DNA of 64,000 nucleotides from Rhodobacteraceae bacterium D3-12 (GCA_025916135.1 CP104793.1:1240001-1304000); one strand, 5' to 3'. Counted from the stretch's first letter, positions 26,868 to 37,031 are shown. Notes: a model not told the origin generated them from the letters alone. Numbers and translations: made by a program.

Positions 26868-27353
26868 GTGTTCAATTTTGCACCGGAAACCGATGCTGAC
26901 TGGTGGGAGGTCGAAGCCCTCTTCGATCTCTGCTTTGCACCGGGCCGCAGCGCGCTCAGCTCCTATCGTCTGCGCGACGGGGTGGCGCCTTTGAAAAACC
27001 TGTCCCTCGTGGCGCGTGATCCCGATGGCATTGCCGCCGGGGCGATCCGGTTCTGGCCGGTGCGCATCGGCGCGCATCGCGCTCTCCTGCTTGGCCCCAT
27101 CGCGGTCCACCCCACCCACCAAGGCGAAGGGCTGGGGCGGCTCTTGATCCTCGAAAGCCTTGAATTGGCTGCAGAAAGCGGCTGGTCTCGGGTGATGCTC
27201 GTGGGCGACGAACCCTATTACGGGCGCTTCGGTTTTGCTCGGCTAAGCGGTGTCGACATGCCGCCTCCCACCAACCCTGAGCGCGTGCTCGGGCTCGACC
27301 TTGCCCCCGGCGGCTGGGCCGATGTTCGCGGCAAAGTCACGCGCGACGCTTGA
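26868..27353 (+). CDS. GNAT-family N-acetyltransferase (YhbS-like)
   Basis: 161 residues from GTG 26868. The acetyl-CoA binding loop is visible as AVHPTHQGEGLGRLLI (Q/R-x-x-G-x-G/A), followed by VMLVGDEPYYGRFGF, a hallmark of the YhbS group. The acetyl acceptor is unknown. The EcsC gene starts 31 bases downstream. Confidence 0.82.
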   Translation: MFNFAPETDADWWEVEALFDLCFAPGRSALSSYRLRDGVAPLKNLSLVARDPDGIAAGAIRFWPVRIGAHRALLLGPIAVHPTHQGEGLGRLLILESLELAAESGWSRVMLVGDEPYYGRFGFARLSGVDMPPPTNPERVLGLDLAPGGWADVRGKVTRDA

Positions 27354-27384
27354 AAATCGCGGCCAAACTGCCAATCTCTTACCT

Positions 27385-28158
27385 ATGGAGATACTTGAAA
27401 CGCCCCCCGCCACGCTGGATGTCGACGCCGAGCTTGACGCCCTCGCCAAACGCTATCGCGGTGCTTCCGGGGCGGGGATACAGCTCCTCAATCTGATCGG
27501 CGGGCAAACCGAAAACCTGCTTGAGAAACTGCCCGAAGGCATCCGCACCCGCCTTTCCGGTCAAACCGAAGCGGCCCTGCGGGTGGCGCTCAAAGCGGCC
27601 CAAGGCTCGCGCCGCGCTCTGCCGGATCAGCCGGGATGGCTCAACACGGCGGTCACCACGGCGATGGGGGCGGCGGGGGGCATGGGCGGTCTGCCCTCGG
27701 CTCTGGCGGAACTTCCGGTCACCACCACGGTGCTCTTGCGCTCGATCCAAGGGATCGCTGCGGAACATGGCTTTGATCCAGAGGAAGAGGGCGTGCAGTT
27801 TGATTGCATTCAGGTCTTCGCCGCCGCCGGTCCGCTTGAACATGACGATGGCTCCGACCTCGCCTTTATCACCACCCGCGTGCTGATCACCGGCAATGCG
27901 CTGCAATCGCTGATCGCCCGCGTCGCGCCCCGCCTTGGCGTGGTGCTGGGGCAGAAACTCGCGGCCCAAACCGTGCCCGTTCTTGGCGCGGTGGCAGGGG
28001 CGGCGACGAACTATGCCTACACCAGCTACTATCAAGACATGGCGCATGTCCATTTCGGCCTGCGCCGCCTCGCCATCGCCTCTGACAGCGACCATGGCGA
28101 CCTGATCGAAAGCCTGCGCACCAAGGTGCGCACGCCCGTCATCAAACGCGCGTCCTAA
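27385..28158 (+). CDS. EcsC family protein
   Basis: 257 residues from ATG 27385. EcsC-like features include GAGIQLLNLIGGQTE, a glycine- and alanine-rich segment (MGAAGGMGGLPSALAELPVT), LRSIQGIAAEHGFDP and the late AAGAATNYAYTSYYQDMAHV. The family is widespread with unknown biochemical function; part of the middle could associate with membranes. It converges with ptsP, with about 43 bases between them. Confidence 0.83.
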   Translation: MEILETPPATLDVDAELDALAKRYRGASGAGIQLLNLIGGQTENLLEKLPEGIRTRLSGQTEAALRVALKAAQGSRRALPDQPGWLNTAVTTAMGAAGGMGGLPSALAELPVTTTVLLRSIQGIAAEHGFDPEEEGVQFDCIQVFAAAGPLEHDDGSDLAFITTRVLITGNALQSLIARVAPRLGVVLGQKLAAQTVPVLGAVAGAATNYAYTSYYQDMAHVHFGLRRLAIASDSDHGDLIESLRTKVRTPVIKRAS

Positions 28159-28201
28159 GCTTTCATCGTCCTAAAACACGCGCCGTGGGCCGATCCGTGG
28201 C

Positions 28202-30483
28202 TTAATCCACCGCCCAGCCCTGCGCCTTCAACTCGCCCATCACCGCCGGGCGCACCGATTGGTCGCCCCGGTCACGCGCTTCACAGATCACCTCGTAAAG
28301 CTTGCCCAGATGCACCTGTCGCAACATGTTCTTCACCGGCCCGATCGACGCGGGTCGCATCGACAGCGTTTCCAAGCCCAATGCCGCGAAACACGCCGCT
28401 TCCACAGGCCGCCCCGCATCTTCGCCACAAAACGACAGTGGCGTGCCGCTGGCTTTGCAACGTGTCACGATCTGTTCGATCAGGCTCAAAAACGAGGTGT
28501 TGAGCGTGTCATACCGCTTGCGCACCCGCTCGTTTTCCCGGTCGGCGGCATAAAAGAACTGCTTCAGATCATTGCCCCCGATCGACAGGAACCCGACCTC
28601 CTCGAAAAACCGGTCCGGCGCAAAAGCAATCGACGGCGTCTCCAACATCGCCCCCACGTTCAGCGTCTCGGGCAGGGGGTGGCCAAGGATCTTCTCGCGG
28701 GCAATCGCCTTGTCCATCTCGGCCTTTGCGGCGCGATATTCATCAAACTGCGCGATAAACGGAAACATCACCGACAGGGGGCGCCCGTTGGCGGCGCGCA
28801 ACAGCGCCTGCAATTGCATCCTCAACACGCCGGGCTTGTCCAGCCCGACCCGGATCGCACGCCAGCCCATCGCCGGGTTCGGCTCATCCTGTGGCGCCAT
28901 ATAGGGCAGCACTTTGTCCGACCCGATATCAAGCGTGCGAAAAATCACCCGCTTGCCCCGCGCCGCATCCAGAACACTGGCATAAAGCGCCGAAAGCTCG
29001 CTGCGCTTGGGCAGGCGCGAGCGGGTCAGGAATTGCAACTCGGTGCGAAACAGCCCCACCCCCTCGGCACCCGACCCGGCGAGCGAGGGCAGATCGGCCA
29101 TCAACCCGGCATTCATATGCAGCGCAATCACCCGCCCGTCGCGGGTCTGCGCCGGCTTGTCGCGGATCGAGGCATAGCGCTCCAGCGCCTGCGTGTGCAT
29201 CGCCATCTTGTCGCGAAACGCGCTCACCACGCTCTCGTCGGGGCGCAGATGCACGACCCCCTGATCGCCATCCACCATGATGTGGTCGCCGTTCAGCGCC
29301 TCGGTGGTGATCTTGGCGGCATGAATGATCAAAGGGATCGCCAAAGCCCGCGCCACAATCGCCGCATGCGAGCCGACCGAGCCTTCCTCAAGGATGATCC
29401 CCTTCAGCGACCGGCCATAATCCAGCAACTCGGCAGGGCCGATGTTGCGGGCCACCAAAACCGGATCGGCGGGCATTTCGGCGCCGGTCTGCGCGCCTTG
29501 GCCGGTCAAAATGCGCAACAAGCGATTGCTCAGATCATCCAGATCATGCAGCCGGTCGCGCAGATATTGATCCGTTGCCCGCTCCATCCGGGCGCGGGCG
29601 GTGGATTGCTCTTTCTCGACGGCGGCCTCGGCGCTCAGCCCACGGCTGATGTCCTCTTCCATACGTCGCATCCAACCCTTGGAGTTGGCAAACATGCGAT
29701 AGGCTTCCAGCACCTGAACCTGATCGGCATCGCCACCGCGTGCGCCGTCCAGCATCTGATCGACACTCACCCGCAATTCGTCGACCGATTCCTGCAAGCG
29801 TTCCAACTCGCGATGCGGATCATCGGCGATCGGGTTGGTGACCACCACGCGCGGCTCATGCAGCCAGACATGCCCCTCGGCCGCGCCTTCCTGTCCGGTC
29901 AACCCCTTGAAAAGGGAAGGGCGCGTGTGCCGCGCACTCAACGCCGCCCCTTCGCCGACAAAGGCACCCAGCTCGGCCATCTCGGCCAGAACCATGGCGA
30001 CAACTTCCATCGTCTCAATCTCGATATCCGAGAATTTGCGCGCGTCCTTGGATTGTACGACCAATACGCCAAGGTTCTCGCCCAACCGCTGGATCGGCAG
30101 GCCAAGGAAACTCGAATAGATTTCCTCGCCCGTCTCGGGCATATAGCGGAAGCCTTTTTCCGAAGGCGCATCGGCGGTGTTCACCCCATGGCCAGACTTG
30201 GCCACGCGCCCCACCAGACCCTCACCCAACCGCATCCCGTCTGGTGAACCGAGTCGGGGTTCAACCCCTCGGTCGCGCAAAGCTCAAGCGTTTCCTTGTC
30301 ACGGAACAGATAAACCGAGCAGACCTCACAATGGGTTTCCTCGGCAATCAGTTGGGTGATCTGGTCAAGCCGGTCTTGCCCGGCCCGATCCTCTTCGGCC
30401 ATCACGCCGCGCAGCCGCCCAAGAAGCTTGCGGCTGTCTGTCTTGTGGTTTCCCTGACCCGTCAGCACCCGCTGCGCTCCCAT
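28202..30483 (-). CDS. ptsP: Phosphoenolpyruvate-protein phosphotransferase EI-Ntr (PtsP), frameshifted in GAF domain
   Basis: First enzyme of the nitrogen PTS, passing phosphate from PEP to NPr. The N-terminal part (30483 to about 30238) holds the start of a GAF domain (CEVCSVYLFRDKETLELCAT). The rest, in another frame from 30235, continues MRLGEGLVGRVAKSG. It then has the swivelling phosphohistidine domain (GSVGSHAAIVARALAIP, H active) and the PEP-binding barrel (FRTELQFLTR, LSIGGNDLKQFF, FCGEDAG). One added C at about 30237-30238 would restore HQT-R-MRLGEGL and give ~760 residues, the normal length. lysC lies just upstream. Confidence 0.9.
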
Positions 30484-30533
30484 CCTTTGGCAAACCGCCC
30501 CGGAACGCTCCTCGCTCTACGCGCAAGAATCTT

Positions 30534-31772
30534 TCAGACGGCCTTCTCCAACTCAAACGCATCATGCAGCGCCTGAACGGCGAGTTCCATGTATTTCCGA
30601 TCAATCAGAACGGAAATCTTGATCTCTGATGTGGCGATGACCTTGATGTTGATGCCTTCGTCGCGCAGCGTCTGGAACATTTTCGCGGCCACGCCCGATT
30701 GGCTCCGCATCCCGATGCCCACCGCCGAAACCTTGGCCACCTCTATATCCGCGATCAGATCGTGATAGTTGATGTCACCCGCCGCCTTGGCCTCGCTCAG
30801 CGCCTTTTCCGCGCGTTTCACCTGATCAATCGGGCACGAGAACGTCATATCCGTGCGCCCCTCTTCCGAGATGTTCTGAATGATCATGTCGACATTCACG
30901 CCAGCCTCGCTCAGCGGAACGAAAATGGCAGCGGCGATGCCGGGGCGGTCGGCCACGCTCACAAGCGTCATCTTGGCTTCGTCACGGCTATAGGCAATGC
31001 CTGAAACGGGTCGGTTTTCCATCACGTCCTCCTCGTCGCACACCAGCGTCCCGGCGTCGTCGGATTGTTCCTCGAAACTGCTCAAAACCCGCAGCTTCAC
31101 CTTGTATCTCATAGCAAGCTCGACCGAGCGCGTCTGAAGCACCTTCGCCCCCAGACTGGCCAGTTCAAGCATTTCCTCAAAGGCGATCTTGTCAAGCTTG
31201 CGCGCCTTCGTGGCGATGCGCGGGTCGGTGGTGTAAACCCCATCGACATCGGTATAAATGTCGCAACGCTCGGCGCCAAAGGCGGCGGCAAAGGCCACCG
31301 CTGTGGTGTCGCTCCCGCCACGGCCAAGCGTGGTGATCCGCCCCTCCGGGCTGACCCCCTGAAAGCCCGCCACAACGGCGACCCGCATGCCTTCGCCAAA
31401 CTTGGCGTTGATGTTGTCGGTCGGGATTTCCTCGATCCGCGCGGCGCTATGCGCGTCGGTGGTTTTGACCGGCACTTGCCAGCCCTGCCAACTGCGCGCC
31501 GGCACGTCCATCTCCTGAAGGGTCAGGGCCATCAACCCGGCGGTCACATTCTCGCCGCTACTGACAACCGCATCATACTCGCGGGCGTCATAAAGCGGGC
31601 TGACTTCATCGACATAGCCGACCATCTTGTTGGTTTCACCCGACATGGCGCTGACAATGACGATCACGTCATAGCCTTTGGCCACTTCAACGCCAACGCG
31701 TTTCGCTGCGCGGCGGATACGGTCGATATTGGCGACCGACGTGCCGCCGAATTTCATCACGAGAACAGGCAT
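30534..31772 (-). CDS. lysC: Aspartate kinase
   Basis: 412 residues. The amino-acid kinase domain begins VLVMKFGGTSVAN and carries the GRGGSDTTAVAFAAA motif. Two ACT regulatory domains follow (AAIFVPLSEAGVNVDMIIQN and MFQTLRDEGINIKVIATSEI). It phosphorylates aspartate, the first step towards lysine, threonine and methionine, and is probably feedback-inhibited through the ACT domains. ptsP starts about 50 bases downstream on the same strand, a common alphaproteobacterial order. Confidence 0.96.
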   Translation of the reverse strand: MPVLVMKFGGTSVANIDRIRRAAKRVGVEVAKGYDVIVIVSAMSGETNKMVGYVDEVSPLYDAREYDAVVSSGENVTAGLMALTLQEMDVPARSWQGWQVPVKTTDAHSAARIEEIPTDNINAKFGEGMRVAVVAGFQGVSPEGRITTLGRGGSDTTAVAFAAAFGAERCDIYTDVDGVYTTDPRIATKARKLDKIAFEEMLELASLGAKVLQTRSVELAMRYKVKLRVLSSFEEQSDDAGTLVCDEEDVMENRPVSGIAYSRDEAKMTLVSVADRPGIAAAIFVPLSEAGVNVDMIIQNISEEGRTDMTFSCPIDQVKRAEKALSEAKAAGDINYHDLIADIEVAKVSAVGIGMRSQSGVAAKMFQTLRDEGINIKVIATSEIKISVLIDRKYMELAVQALHDAFELEKAV

Positions 31773-31896
31773 GTATTCTTCCTGCGAAAAAGGTTCCGCG
31801 CGGTGTAATGGCCTTTGCGCTCAAGGGCAAGATGGCAAAAGCGGCCCGCAACACCTTGCGCGACCTGCCTGCTCTCTCGATGCCTTGCCTATTGGC

Positions 31897-32547
31897 TCAA
31901 TAGGGGTGCGGCGTGCCGTCCCATGTCTCAAAGCACCCGGTGCTGTCCAGTGACAGCGCGTCAAACCGCTTGGTCAGACCGCCTGCGGCCTGATCCACGC
32001 TAATATCTGCGCTGTCGCCGCCCATGTCGGTGCGCACCCAACCCGGATGATAAATACCCACGGCAATGCCAAGACCTTTCAGGTCAACCGACAGGTTCCG
32101 CCCAAGGTTCAGCGCCGCCGCCTTGGACGCGCGATAAATATACGACCCGCCCGGCGCCCGCTCATCACTGGCCATCTGGCTGGAAATAATGGCAATTTTC
32201 GCCGCCCTAGCCGCCTGCAATTGCGGCAGAAGCGTCTGAATGGTCAGAAAGACACCGGTCACATTGGTGGCAAAGCTCTGCGCCCACATCTCCGGCGGAT
32301 AGCCATCGGCAAGGCTCTGCCCCTTGTCAACGTAAACCCCGGCGTTGCAGATCAGCAAATCCACGGCCCGCCCGCTTAGGGCGCGCGCCATGTCGGCCTG
32401 TTGGCCCACGTCGGTCACATCCAGAACCTGACCCGCCGAGCCATCCCGCGAGGTGCCGGTCACCGTGTCACCGCGCTCTGCGTAAATCTCTGCCAAACGT
32501 GCGCCGATCCCGCGATTGGCCCCCGTAATCACCACATGCTGCGCCAT
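31897..32547 (-). CDS. Short-chain dehydrogenase/reductase
   Basis: 216 residues. Classical SDR marks are the nucleotide loop TGANRGIG, LLICNAGVYVD, a serine in IIISSQMAS-like sequence, and YIYRASKAA (YxxxK). NAD(P)-dependent oxidoreductase; the substrate is not deducible. The chain is slightly short but ends normally at TPHPY. Confidence 0.85.
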   Translation of the reverse strand: MAQHVVITGANRGIGARLAEIYAERGDTVTGTSRDGSAGQVLDVTDVGQQADMARALSGRAVDLLICNAGVYVDKGQSLADGYPPEMWAQSFATNVTGVFLTIQTLLPQLQAARAAKIAIISSQMASDERAPGGSYIYRASKAAALNLGRNLSVDLKGLGIAVGIYHPGWVRTDMGGDSADISVDQAAGGLTKRFDALSLDSTGCFETWDGTPHPY

Positions 32548-32611
32548 TCGACCTCTCCCGTAAGGTGCGTTTCAAACGCACCTTGGCACTGCTTGGCAGT
32601 CACAACAAGGA

Positions 32612-33052
32612 TCAGTTGGCCTTGCGCCCCGGACGAAACGGCAATGGGGCCACCGGCACCCCGTCCTCGATCAGCTTTTTGGCTTCGTCCAGCCGCGCTT
32701 CGCCATAAATTGGCCGTTCGGGCGCGTCGCCGTCATGCATCGCGCGCGCCTCTTGGGCGAATTCCATGCCGACATAATCGGAATTGGCCTCGACATGCGC
32801 CTTCAACTTGGCCAGCGCCTGCTCTGCCGGGCTCGCCGGCGCACTCAGCGGTCCAGCGTCCTTGGCCCCCGCGTCCTGCGTTTTACGCGCAGTGCTCACC
32901 CGTGGGGCCATGATCGCCTTCTCAACATCGGCACTGCCGCAAACAGCACAGGCCACATGCCCCGCTTTCTTAAGCGAGTCATAGGCTTCGGTCGATTGGA
33001 ACCAGCTTTCAAACTGATGCCCTTCGCTACATTTGAGAGTAAAGCAGATCAT
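32612..33052 (-). CDS. DUF1178 family protein
   Basis: 146 residues from ATG 33052 (MICFTLKCSEGHQFESWF); six extra in-frame codons upstream are ignored. A rubredoxin-like zinc knuckle is suggested by KCSEGH and ACAVCGSADVEKAI near residues 8-40. The family is found in Alpha- and Betaproteobacteria and has no assigned function. It is followed on the same strand by the SDR gene. Confidence 0.85.
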   Translation of the reverse strand: MICFTLKCSEGHQFESWFQSTEAYDSLKKAGHVACAVCGSADVEKAIMAPRVSTARKTQDAGAKDAGPLSAPASPAEQALAKLKAHVEANSDYVGMEFAQEARAMHDGDAPERPIYGEARLDEAKKLIEDGVPVAPLPFRPGRKAN

Positions 33053-33208
33053 ATCCTCTCGCCTTTTCACATATCTCAGACTTTTGCGACATCTCGGGTG
33101 GGGTCATCGGTTCGGGTTCAGCCTGCGGATCCCTCGAAGATATGCACCCCGGCGTCCCAGACAAGGGCTTTTTCCAAACCCCGCCCGCGCTGCTCACCCT
33201 CGCCACCG

Positions 33209-33679
33209 CTACAAAAGCCTCGGATCAAAGGTCTTTATTATCTGCGCCAACTCCGGTTCCTTCACCAGCTTCGCGGCCTTCTTGGGCGACACCCATTTGC
33301 GCTTGCGCTGTCCGGCTTCGGGGAAATCCTTGGCCAGTTTTGACACTTTCACCGCATAAACCATCGCCACACAGGGGAGAGAGGTCCGCTTGTCGAGCTT
33401 CTTGTGATAGGAAAACAGCCCCAGACATTGCTCCGACGCCTTGCCCTTCACACCGGCCTCTTCCCAGGCCTCGATCAACGCCCCGTCACCCGGCGTCTTG
33501 CCGCCCATGGGCCAGCCCTTGGGAATGATCCACCGATTGGTGCCGCGCGAAGTGATCAGCAAAATCTGAGGCTTGCCATTGACCAATCGCCAACACAGGG
33601 CGGCGAATTGGGTCCGCATATCGGTCTTGCGGACCGGCGAAACCGATATCGGCAATTGTTTCGTGCCAAGCAGCGTCAT
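33209..33679 (-). CDS. Nudix hydrolase with variant Nudix box
   Basis: 156 residues if started at ATG 33679 (MTLLGTKQLPISVS); an earlier in-frame ATG at 33745 adds 22 basic residues. The central segment IIPKGWPMGGKTPGDGALIE then AWEEAGV aligns with the Nudix box. The pyrophosphate-binding EExG part is kept, but the first glutamate and the arginine of the consensus (Gx5Ex7REUxEExGU) are replaced by K and I. PKGWP fits the diphosphoinositol/dinucleotide polyphosphate subgroup. The substrate is uncertain. Confidence 0.82.
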   Translation of the reverse strand: MTLLGTKQLPISVSPVRKTDMRTQFAALCWRLVNGKPQILLITSRGTNRWIIPKGWPMGGKTPGDGALIEAWEEAGVKGKASEQCLGLFSYHKKLDKRTSLPCVAMVYAVKVSKLAKDFPEAGQRKRKWVSPKKAAKLVKEPELAQIIKTFDPRLL

Positions 33680-33745
33680 GCGTCGTCGCGCCTTCCCCTT
33701 CGTCGCTCGTGTCTTCATCTCTGTTGCAACAAGATTAGCCATCAT

Positions 33746-34037
33746 GCGCTATTCAATGCCAGATATTTCGCCCATCGGGCAGTGAAAAACGCCCAGATGT
33801 GCCAAACTAACGGCATGCGAACCGATATGTGGTGATTTGCGCGCTCAAGCAAACCAATCAAGACGTGCCCTATGACGTGCCCCAAGACGGCCCCCAAGAC
33901 GGGCCATTCCCGCGCACACCCATCGCCCGACAAGCGCGAGTCCAGACAGAGCAAGACTGCCCGCCAATCATGACGATTTGGTTAAAATCCGGCTTCTGCG
34001 GTCTCGGTCACGCGAAGATCGCCCGCGAAAGGCCCAT
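33746..34037. other. Gap without a convincing gene
   Basis: Between the Nudix and trpA genes I see no frame with coding character. A short run of imperfect direct repeats occurs at about 33861-33905 (GACGTGCCCTATGACGTGCC, then CAAGACGGCCCCCAAGACGG). Confidence 0.5.
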
Positions 34038-34829
34038 TTAAGCCCGGTGCGCGCCGTCCGCCAGCGATTTGACAAAGCCCAGCACATCGGCAACCGGCTC
34101 CCCGGCGGCGATCTTGCTGACAATCGCGCTGCCGACGACCGCGCCATCGGCGACCTTGGCGATCGCTTCGGCCTTGTCCGGCGTGTTGATGCCAAAGCCC
34201 ACAATCACCGGCAGGTTTCCGGCCTTCTGGATCCGCGCCACTTCGGGGGCCACATCAACCGCTTCGGCCTCGGCCGAGCCGGTGATCCCGGTGATCGACA
34301 CGTAATAGACAAAGCCCGAGGTGTTCTGCATCACCTTAGGCAGGCGCTTTTCATCCGTTGTCGGCGTTGCCAGCCGGATAAAGTTAAGCCCCGCCGCCTG
34401 CGCTGGCAGACACAGCTCGTCGTCCTCTTCCGGCGGTAGGTCGACCACGATCAACCCGTCAATCCCTGCGGCCTTGGCATCGGCCAAGAATTTACCCACG
34501 CCGCGGCTATAGATCGGGTTGTAATAGCCCATCAAGACAATCGGCGTTTCGTTGTCGTCCTTGCGGAACTCGGTGGCCAGCGCCAGAGTTTTCTCCAGCG
34601 TCATACCGGCCTCCAACGCGCGTTGCCCGGCCAGCTGGATTGTCGGGCCATCCGCCATTGGATCGCTGAAGGGCAGGCCAAGCTCGATCACATCGACGCC
34701 TGCGCCCGGCAATCCCTTGACCACCTCCAGCGAGCGTTCGTAATCCGGGTCGCCCGCCATGACATAGGCGACAAAGGCTTTCTTGCCCTCGGATTTCAAC
34801 TTGGCGAACGTCGCGTCGATGCGTGTCAT
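34038..34829 (-). CDS. trpA: Tryptophan synthase alpha chain
   Basis: 263 residues, the full length. The catalytic glutamate and aspartate lie in [20 protein letters not shown]. The indole-glycerol-phosphate binding segments [13 protein letters not shown] and [17 protein letters not shown] are intact. It cleaves indole-3-glycerol phosphate to indole for TrpB. trpB is not next to it in this window. It is transcribed away from ychF. Confidence 0.96.
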   Translation of the reverse strand: MTRIDATFAKLKSEGKKAFVAYVMAGDPDYERSLEVVKGLPGAGVDVIELGLPFSDPMADGPTIQLAGQRALEAGMTLEKTLALATEFRKDDNETPIVLMGYYNPIYSRGVGKFLADAKAAGIDGLIVVDLPPEEDDELCLPAQAAGLNFIRLATPTTDEKRLPKVMQNTSGFVYYVSITGITGSAEAEAVDVAPEVARIQKAGNLPVIVGFGINTPDKAEAIAKVADGAVVGSAIVSKIAAGEPVADVLGFVKSLADGAHRA

Positions 34830-34850
34830 TGGGTGGCTCTCCCCGGAACT

Positions 34851-34900
34851 GACCTGAATTGACCTGAACTGGCCTGACTTGGCCTGAATTGGCCTTTAGC
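34851..34900. repeat. 10-bp tandem repeat upstream of trpA
   Basis: Five consecutive 10-base units start at 34851: GACCTGAATT, GACCTGAACT, GGCCTGACTT, GGCCTGAATT and GGCCTTTAGC (the last diverged), with a partial unit before them. The period is one DNA helical turn. It lies immediately upstream of trpA on the minus strand, in its leader or promoter. Confidence 0.8.
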
Positions 34901-34973
34901 GGGGTTTGCAGAAAATTGGCCCGGAAATCAACGCTGAAATCCCGGCAGGTTTGCTGGCGCCGGGAAGGTGGAC

Positions 34974-35018
34974 GGGCAGGGGGTCGGGTCGTGGGTCGGG
35001 CAGGAGGGCGGGCAGGGG
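34974..35018 (+). other. G-rich tract with G-quadruplex potential
   Basis: Eight runs of three or more G occur within 45 bases on the plus strand, separated by 1-5 bases (for example GGGTCGGGTCGTGGGTCGGG). It lies in the 404-base gap between trpA and ychF, which has no other gene. Folding is inferred from the pattern. Confidence 0.6.
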
Positions 35019-35233
35019 CACCGACCGTTGCGTTAACCTTTGCCCTTAACTTTTTGGCAAGCTTTCCCCGGCAGCCGGGAGTCAGCCGAATGTCAGCCGG
35101 ATGTCACCCCCCTGTTTTCGCGCCAAACGCGCTCATTAACCTTTGCGCTGCCCGCTTGCACTCACCAGGGCTTGACCGCGCCCCGTTCCCTCCCATACAT
35201 GCCTCCCGCACCCTTGCAAAAAAGGAACGTCAC

Positions 35234-36331
35234 ATGGGTTTTAAAATGGGCATCGTTGGTCTGCCAAATGTCGGCAAGTCCACGCTTTTCAACGCGCTCA
35301 CCCGCACCGCAGCCGCGCAGGCCGCGAACTTCCCTTTTTGCACGATCGAACCTAACGTGGGAGAGGTCGGCGTTCCCGATGAACGCCTTGAAAAGCTTGC
35401 AGAAATTGCGACATCGAAACAGATCATTCCGACCCGGATGACCTTTGTCGACATCGCCGGATTGGTCAAGGGCGCCTCCAAAGGCGAGGGGCTCGGCAAC
35501 CAGTTTCTCGCCAACATCCGCGAGGTCGACGCCATCGCCCATGTGCTGCGTTGCTTTGAAGACGGTGACGTGACCCACGTCGAAGGCCGTGTTGATCCGG
35601 TCGCCGATGCTGAAACGATCGACACCGAATTGATGCTCGCCGACATTGAAAGCATCGAAAAGCGCCTCACCGGTCTCACCCGCAAGGTGCGCGGTGGCGA
35701 CAAGGAAGCAGTGCAGCAGGAACGCCTTCTAAAACAAGCACTTGCCGTGCTCGAAGAGGGGCAGCCCGCCCGCGTTGTCGAGGTCGATGAAGACGACGCA
35801 CGCGCTTGGAAAAACCTGCAACTGCTGACCACCAAGCCCGTGCTCTATGTCTGCAACGTCGCCGAATCCGAAGCCGCCGAGGGCAACGCCCATTCCACCG
35901 CCGTCGCCGCCATGGCCGCCGAGCAGGGCAACTCCCACGTCATCATCTCGGCCCAGATCGAAGAAGAGATCAGCCAGCTCGAAGATGACGAAGCCGCCAT
36001 GTTTCTTGAGGAAATGGGCCTGTCCGAGGCCGGTCTCGACCGTCTGATACGGGCGGGTTACGAACTCTTAAACCTTTCGACGTATTTTACAGTTGGCCCG
36101 AAAGAGGCGCGTGCCTGGACGATCAAGCGCGGCACAGCAGCCCCGCAAGCGGCCGGGGTCATTCACGGCGATTTTGAACGCGGTTTTATCCGCGCCGAAA
36201 CGATCGCCTATGACGATTACATCAGCCTTGGTGGCGAACAACCCGCCAAGGAAGCAGGCAAAATGCGTGCCGAAGGCAAAAGCTATGTGGTGCAGGATGG
36301 CGACGTTCTGCATTTTCTCTTCAACGCCTAA
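35234..36331 (+). CDS. ychF: Redox-regulated ATPase YchF
   Basis: 365 residues from ATG 35234, with AAAGGAACG before it; the frame reaches back to 34889 without similarity. The P-loop [37 protein letters not shown] and the C-terminal TGS domain ([34 protein letters not shown]) are complete. YchF/OLA1 is an Obg-family ATPase that associates with ribosomes. Full length and highly conserved. Confidence 0.96.
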   Translation: MGFKMGIVGLPNVGKSTLFNALTRTAAAQAANFPFCTIEPNVGEVGVPDERLEKLAEIATSKQIIPTRMTFVDIAGLVKGASKGEGLGNQFLANIREVDAIAHVLRCFEDGDVTHVEGRVDPVADAETIDTELMLADIESIEKRLTGLTRKVRGGDKEAVQQERLLKQALAVLEEGQPARVVEVDEDDARAWKNLQLLTTKPVLYVCNVAESEAAEGNAHSTAVAAMAAEQGNSHVIISAQIEEEISQLEDDEAAMFLEEMGLSEAGLDRLIRAGYELLNLSTYFTVGPKEARAWTIKRGTAAPQAAGVIHGDFERGFIRAETIAYDDYISLGGEQPAKEAGKMRAEGKSYVVQDGDVLHFLFNA

Positions 36332-36568
36332 GCGGCGCTGATTTGCTTTTTGCGCTGGCATGCCGCATGCTGATGGCATGAAAACCGCGATGTAAGCCTA
36401 TGATTTCCATCACCTGTTTGCCGGATGCGCAAACAGGGGTATGGCGGCGTGCTTGGCTTTAACCCTCCAAACAGGCAACCGGTTTCGGCCCCAAACGGCC
36501 CGCTTCTCCATATCTCGCGACACAGCAAACGGCACCTCGAGTGCCGGACAATAGCAAGGAGCAGTATT

Positions 36569-36817
36569 ATGGCTATGGCCCTGAAAAAGAACGAAGAACC
36601 AAACTCTGAGGCGCAGGAAACTGACGAACTCGATCCCAAAACTGTGCGCGAGAAAGCCGGCCTCACGGCCGATGAGATGGCCAGCCTGATGGCAATGAGC
36701 GGCTTTGGCTATACCGCGTGGGAAAACGGCACCCGCCGCCCCGGCGGCCCCGCCTATCAGCTATTGCGCCTGCTCGACGAGAACCCCCAAACCGTCGCCA
36801 AAGCACTCCTCCCCTAA
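36569..36817 (+). CDS. Small helix-turn-helix DNA-binding protein (Xre-like)
   Basis: 82 residues from ATG 36569, preceded by AAGGAGC. An acidic N-terminus (EEPNSEAQETDELD) is followed by a compact helix-turn-helix: KTVREKAGLTADEMASLMAM, then SGFGYTAWENGTRRPGGPAY, then QLLRLLDENPQTV. This resembles Xre/YdaS-type regulators. The target is unknown. It is the last gene before the tRNA-Ser. A hairpin (CCTGTTTG...CAAACAGG, about 36413-36437) precedes it. Confidence 0.72.
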   Translation: MAMALKKNEEPNSEAQETDELDPKTVREKAGLTADEMASLMAMSGFGYTAWENGTRRPGGPAYQLLRLLDENPQTVAKALLP

Positions 36818-36893
36818 GTTTTTGCCACAACCCCTGTCAAATTCGCATTTTTCGCCCTTGTCCCTGCCGCCTCACATCATTAAACGGGTCGGC

Positions 36894-36983
36894 GGAGACG
36901 TGGCCGAGTGGTCGAAGGCGCTCCCCTGCTAAGGGAGTAGGCGAGGAATCGTCTCGAGGGTTCGAATCCCTTCGTCTCCGCCA
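36894..36983 (+). tRNA. tRNA-Ser (anticodon GCT)
   Basis: 90 bases with all class II parts: acceptor stem GGAGACG/CGTCTCC, D-arm TGGCCGAGTGGTCGAAGGC, anticodon arm CTCCC-CTGCTAA-GGGAG giving GCT, a long variable arm (TAGGCGAGGAATCGTCTC), the T-arm GGGTTCGAATCCC, discriminator G and encoded CCA. An integrase gene lies 149 bases downstream, so the 3' end is the likely attachment site. Confidence 0.97.
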
Positions 36984-37010
36984 CCATACAATTTGGATGG
37001 TTTTGAATGG

Positions 37011-37031
37011 GTCGCCTTTGGCGGCTTTTTT
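37011..37031 (+). terminator. Terminator after tRNA-Ser
   Basis: GTCGCC-TTT-GGCGGC hairpin followed by TTTTTT, 28 bases after the tRNA. It should end the tRNA transcript. Confidence 0.75.

Noticed and set aside
28259-30247. 662-codon open frame on the plus strand
   Set aside because: Antisense to ptsP, whose domains are clear. No start signal or family motif.
33742-33954. 70-codon minus-strand frame between the Nudix and trpA genes
   Set aside because: No ribosome-binding site, no similarity, and it overlaps simple direct repeats.
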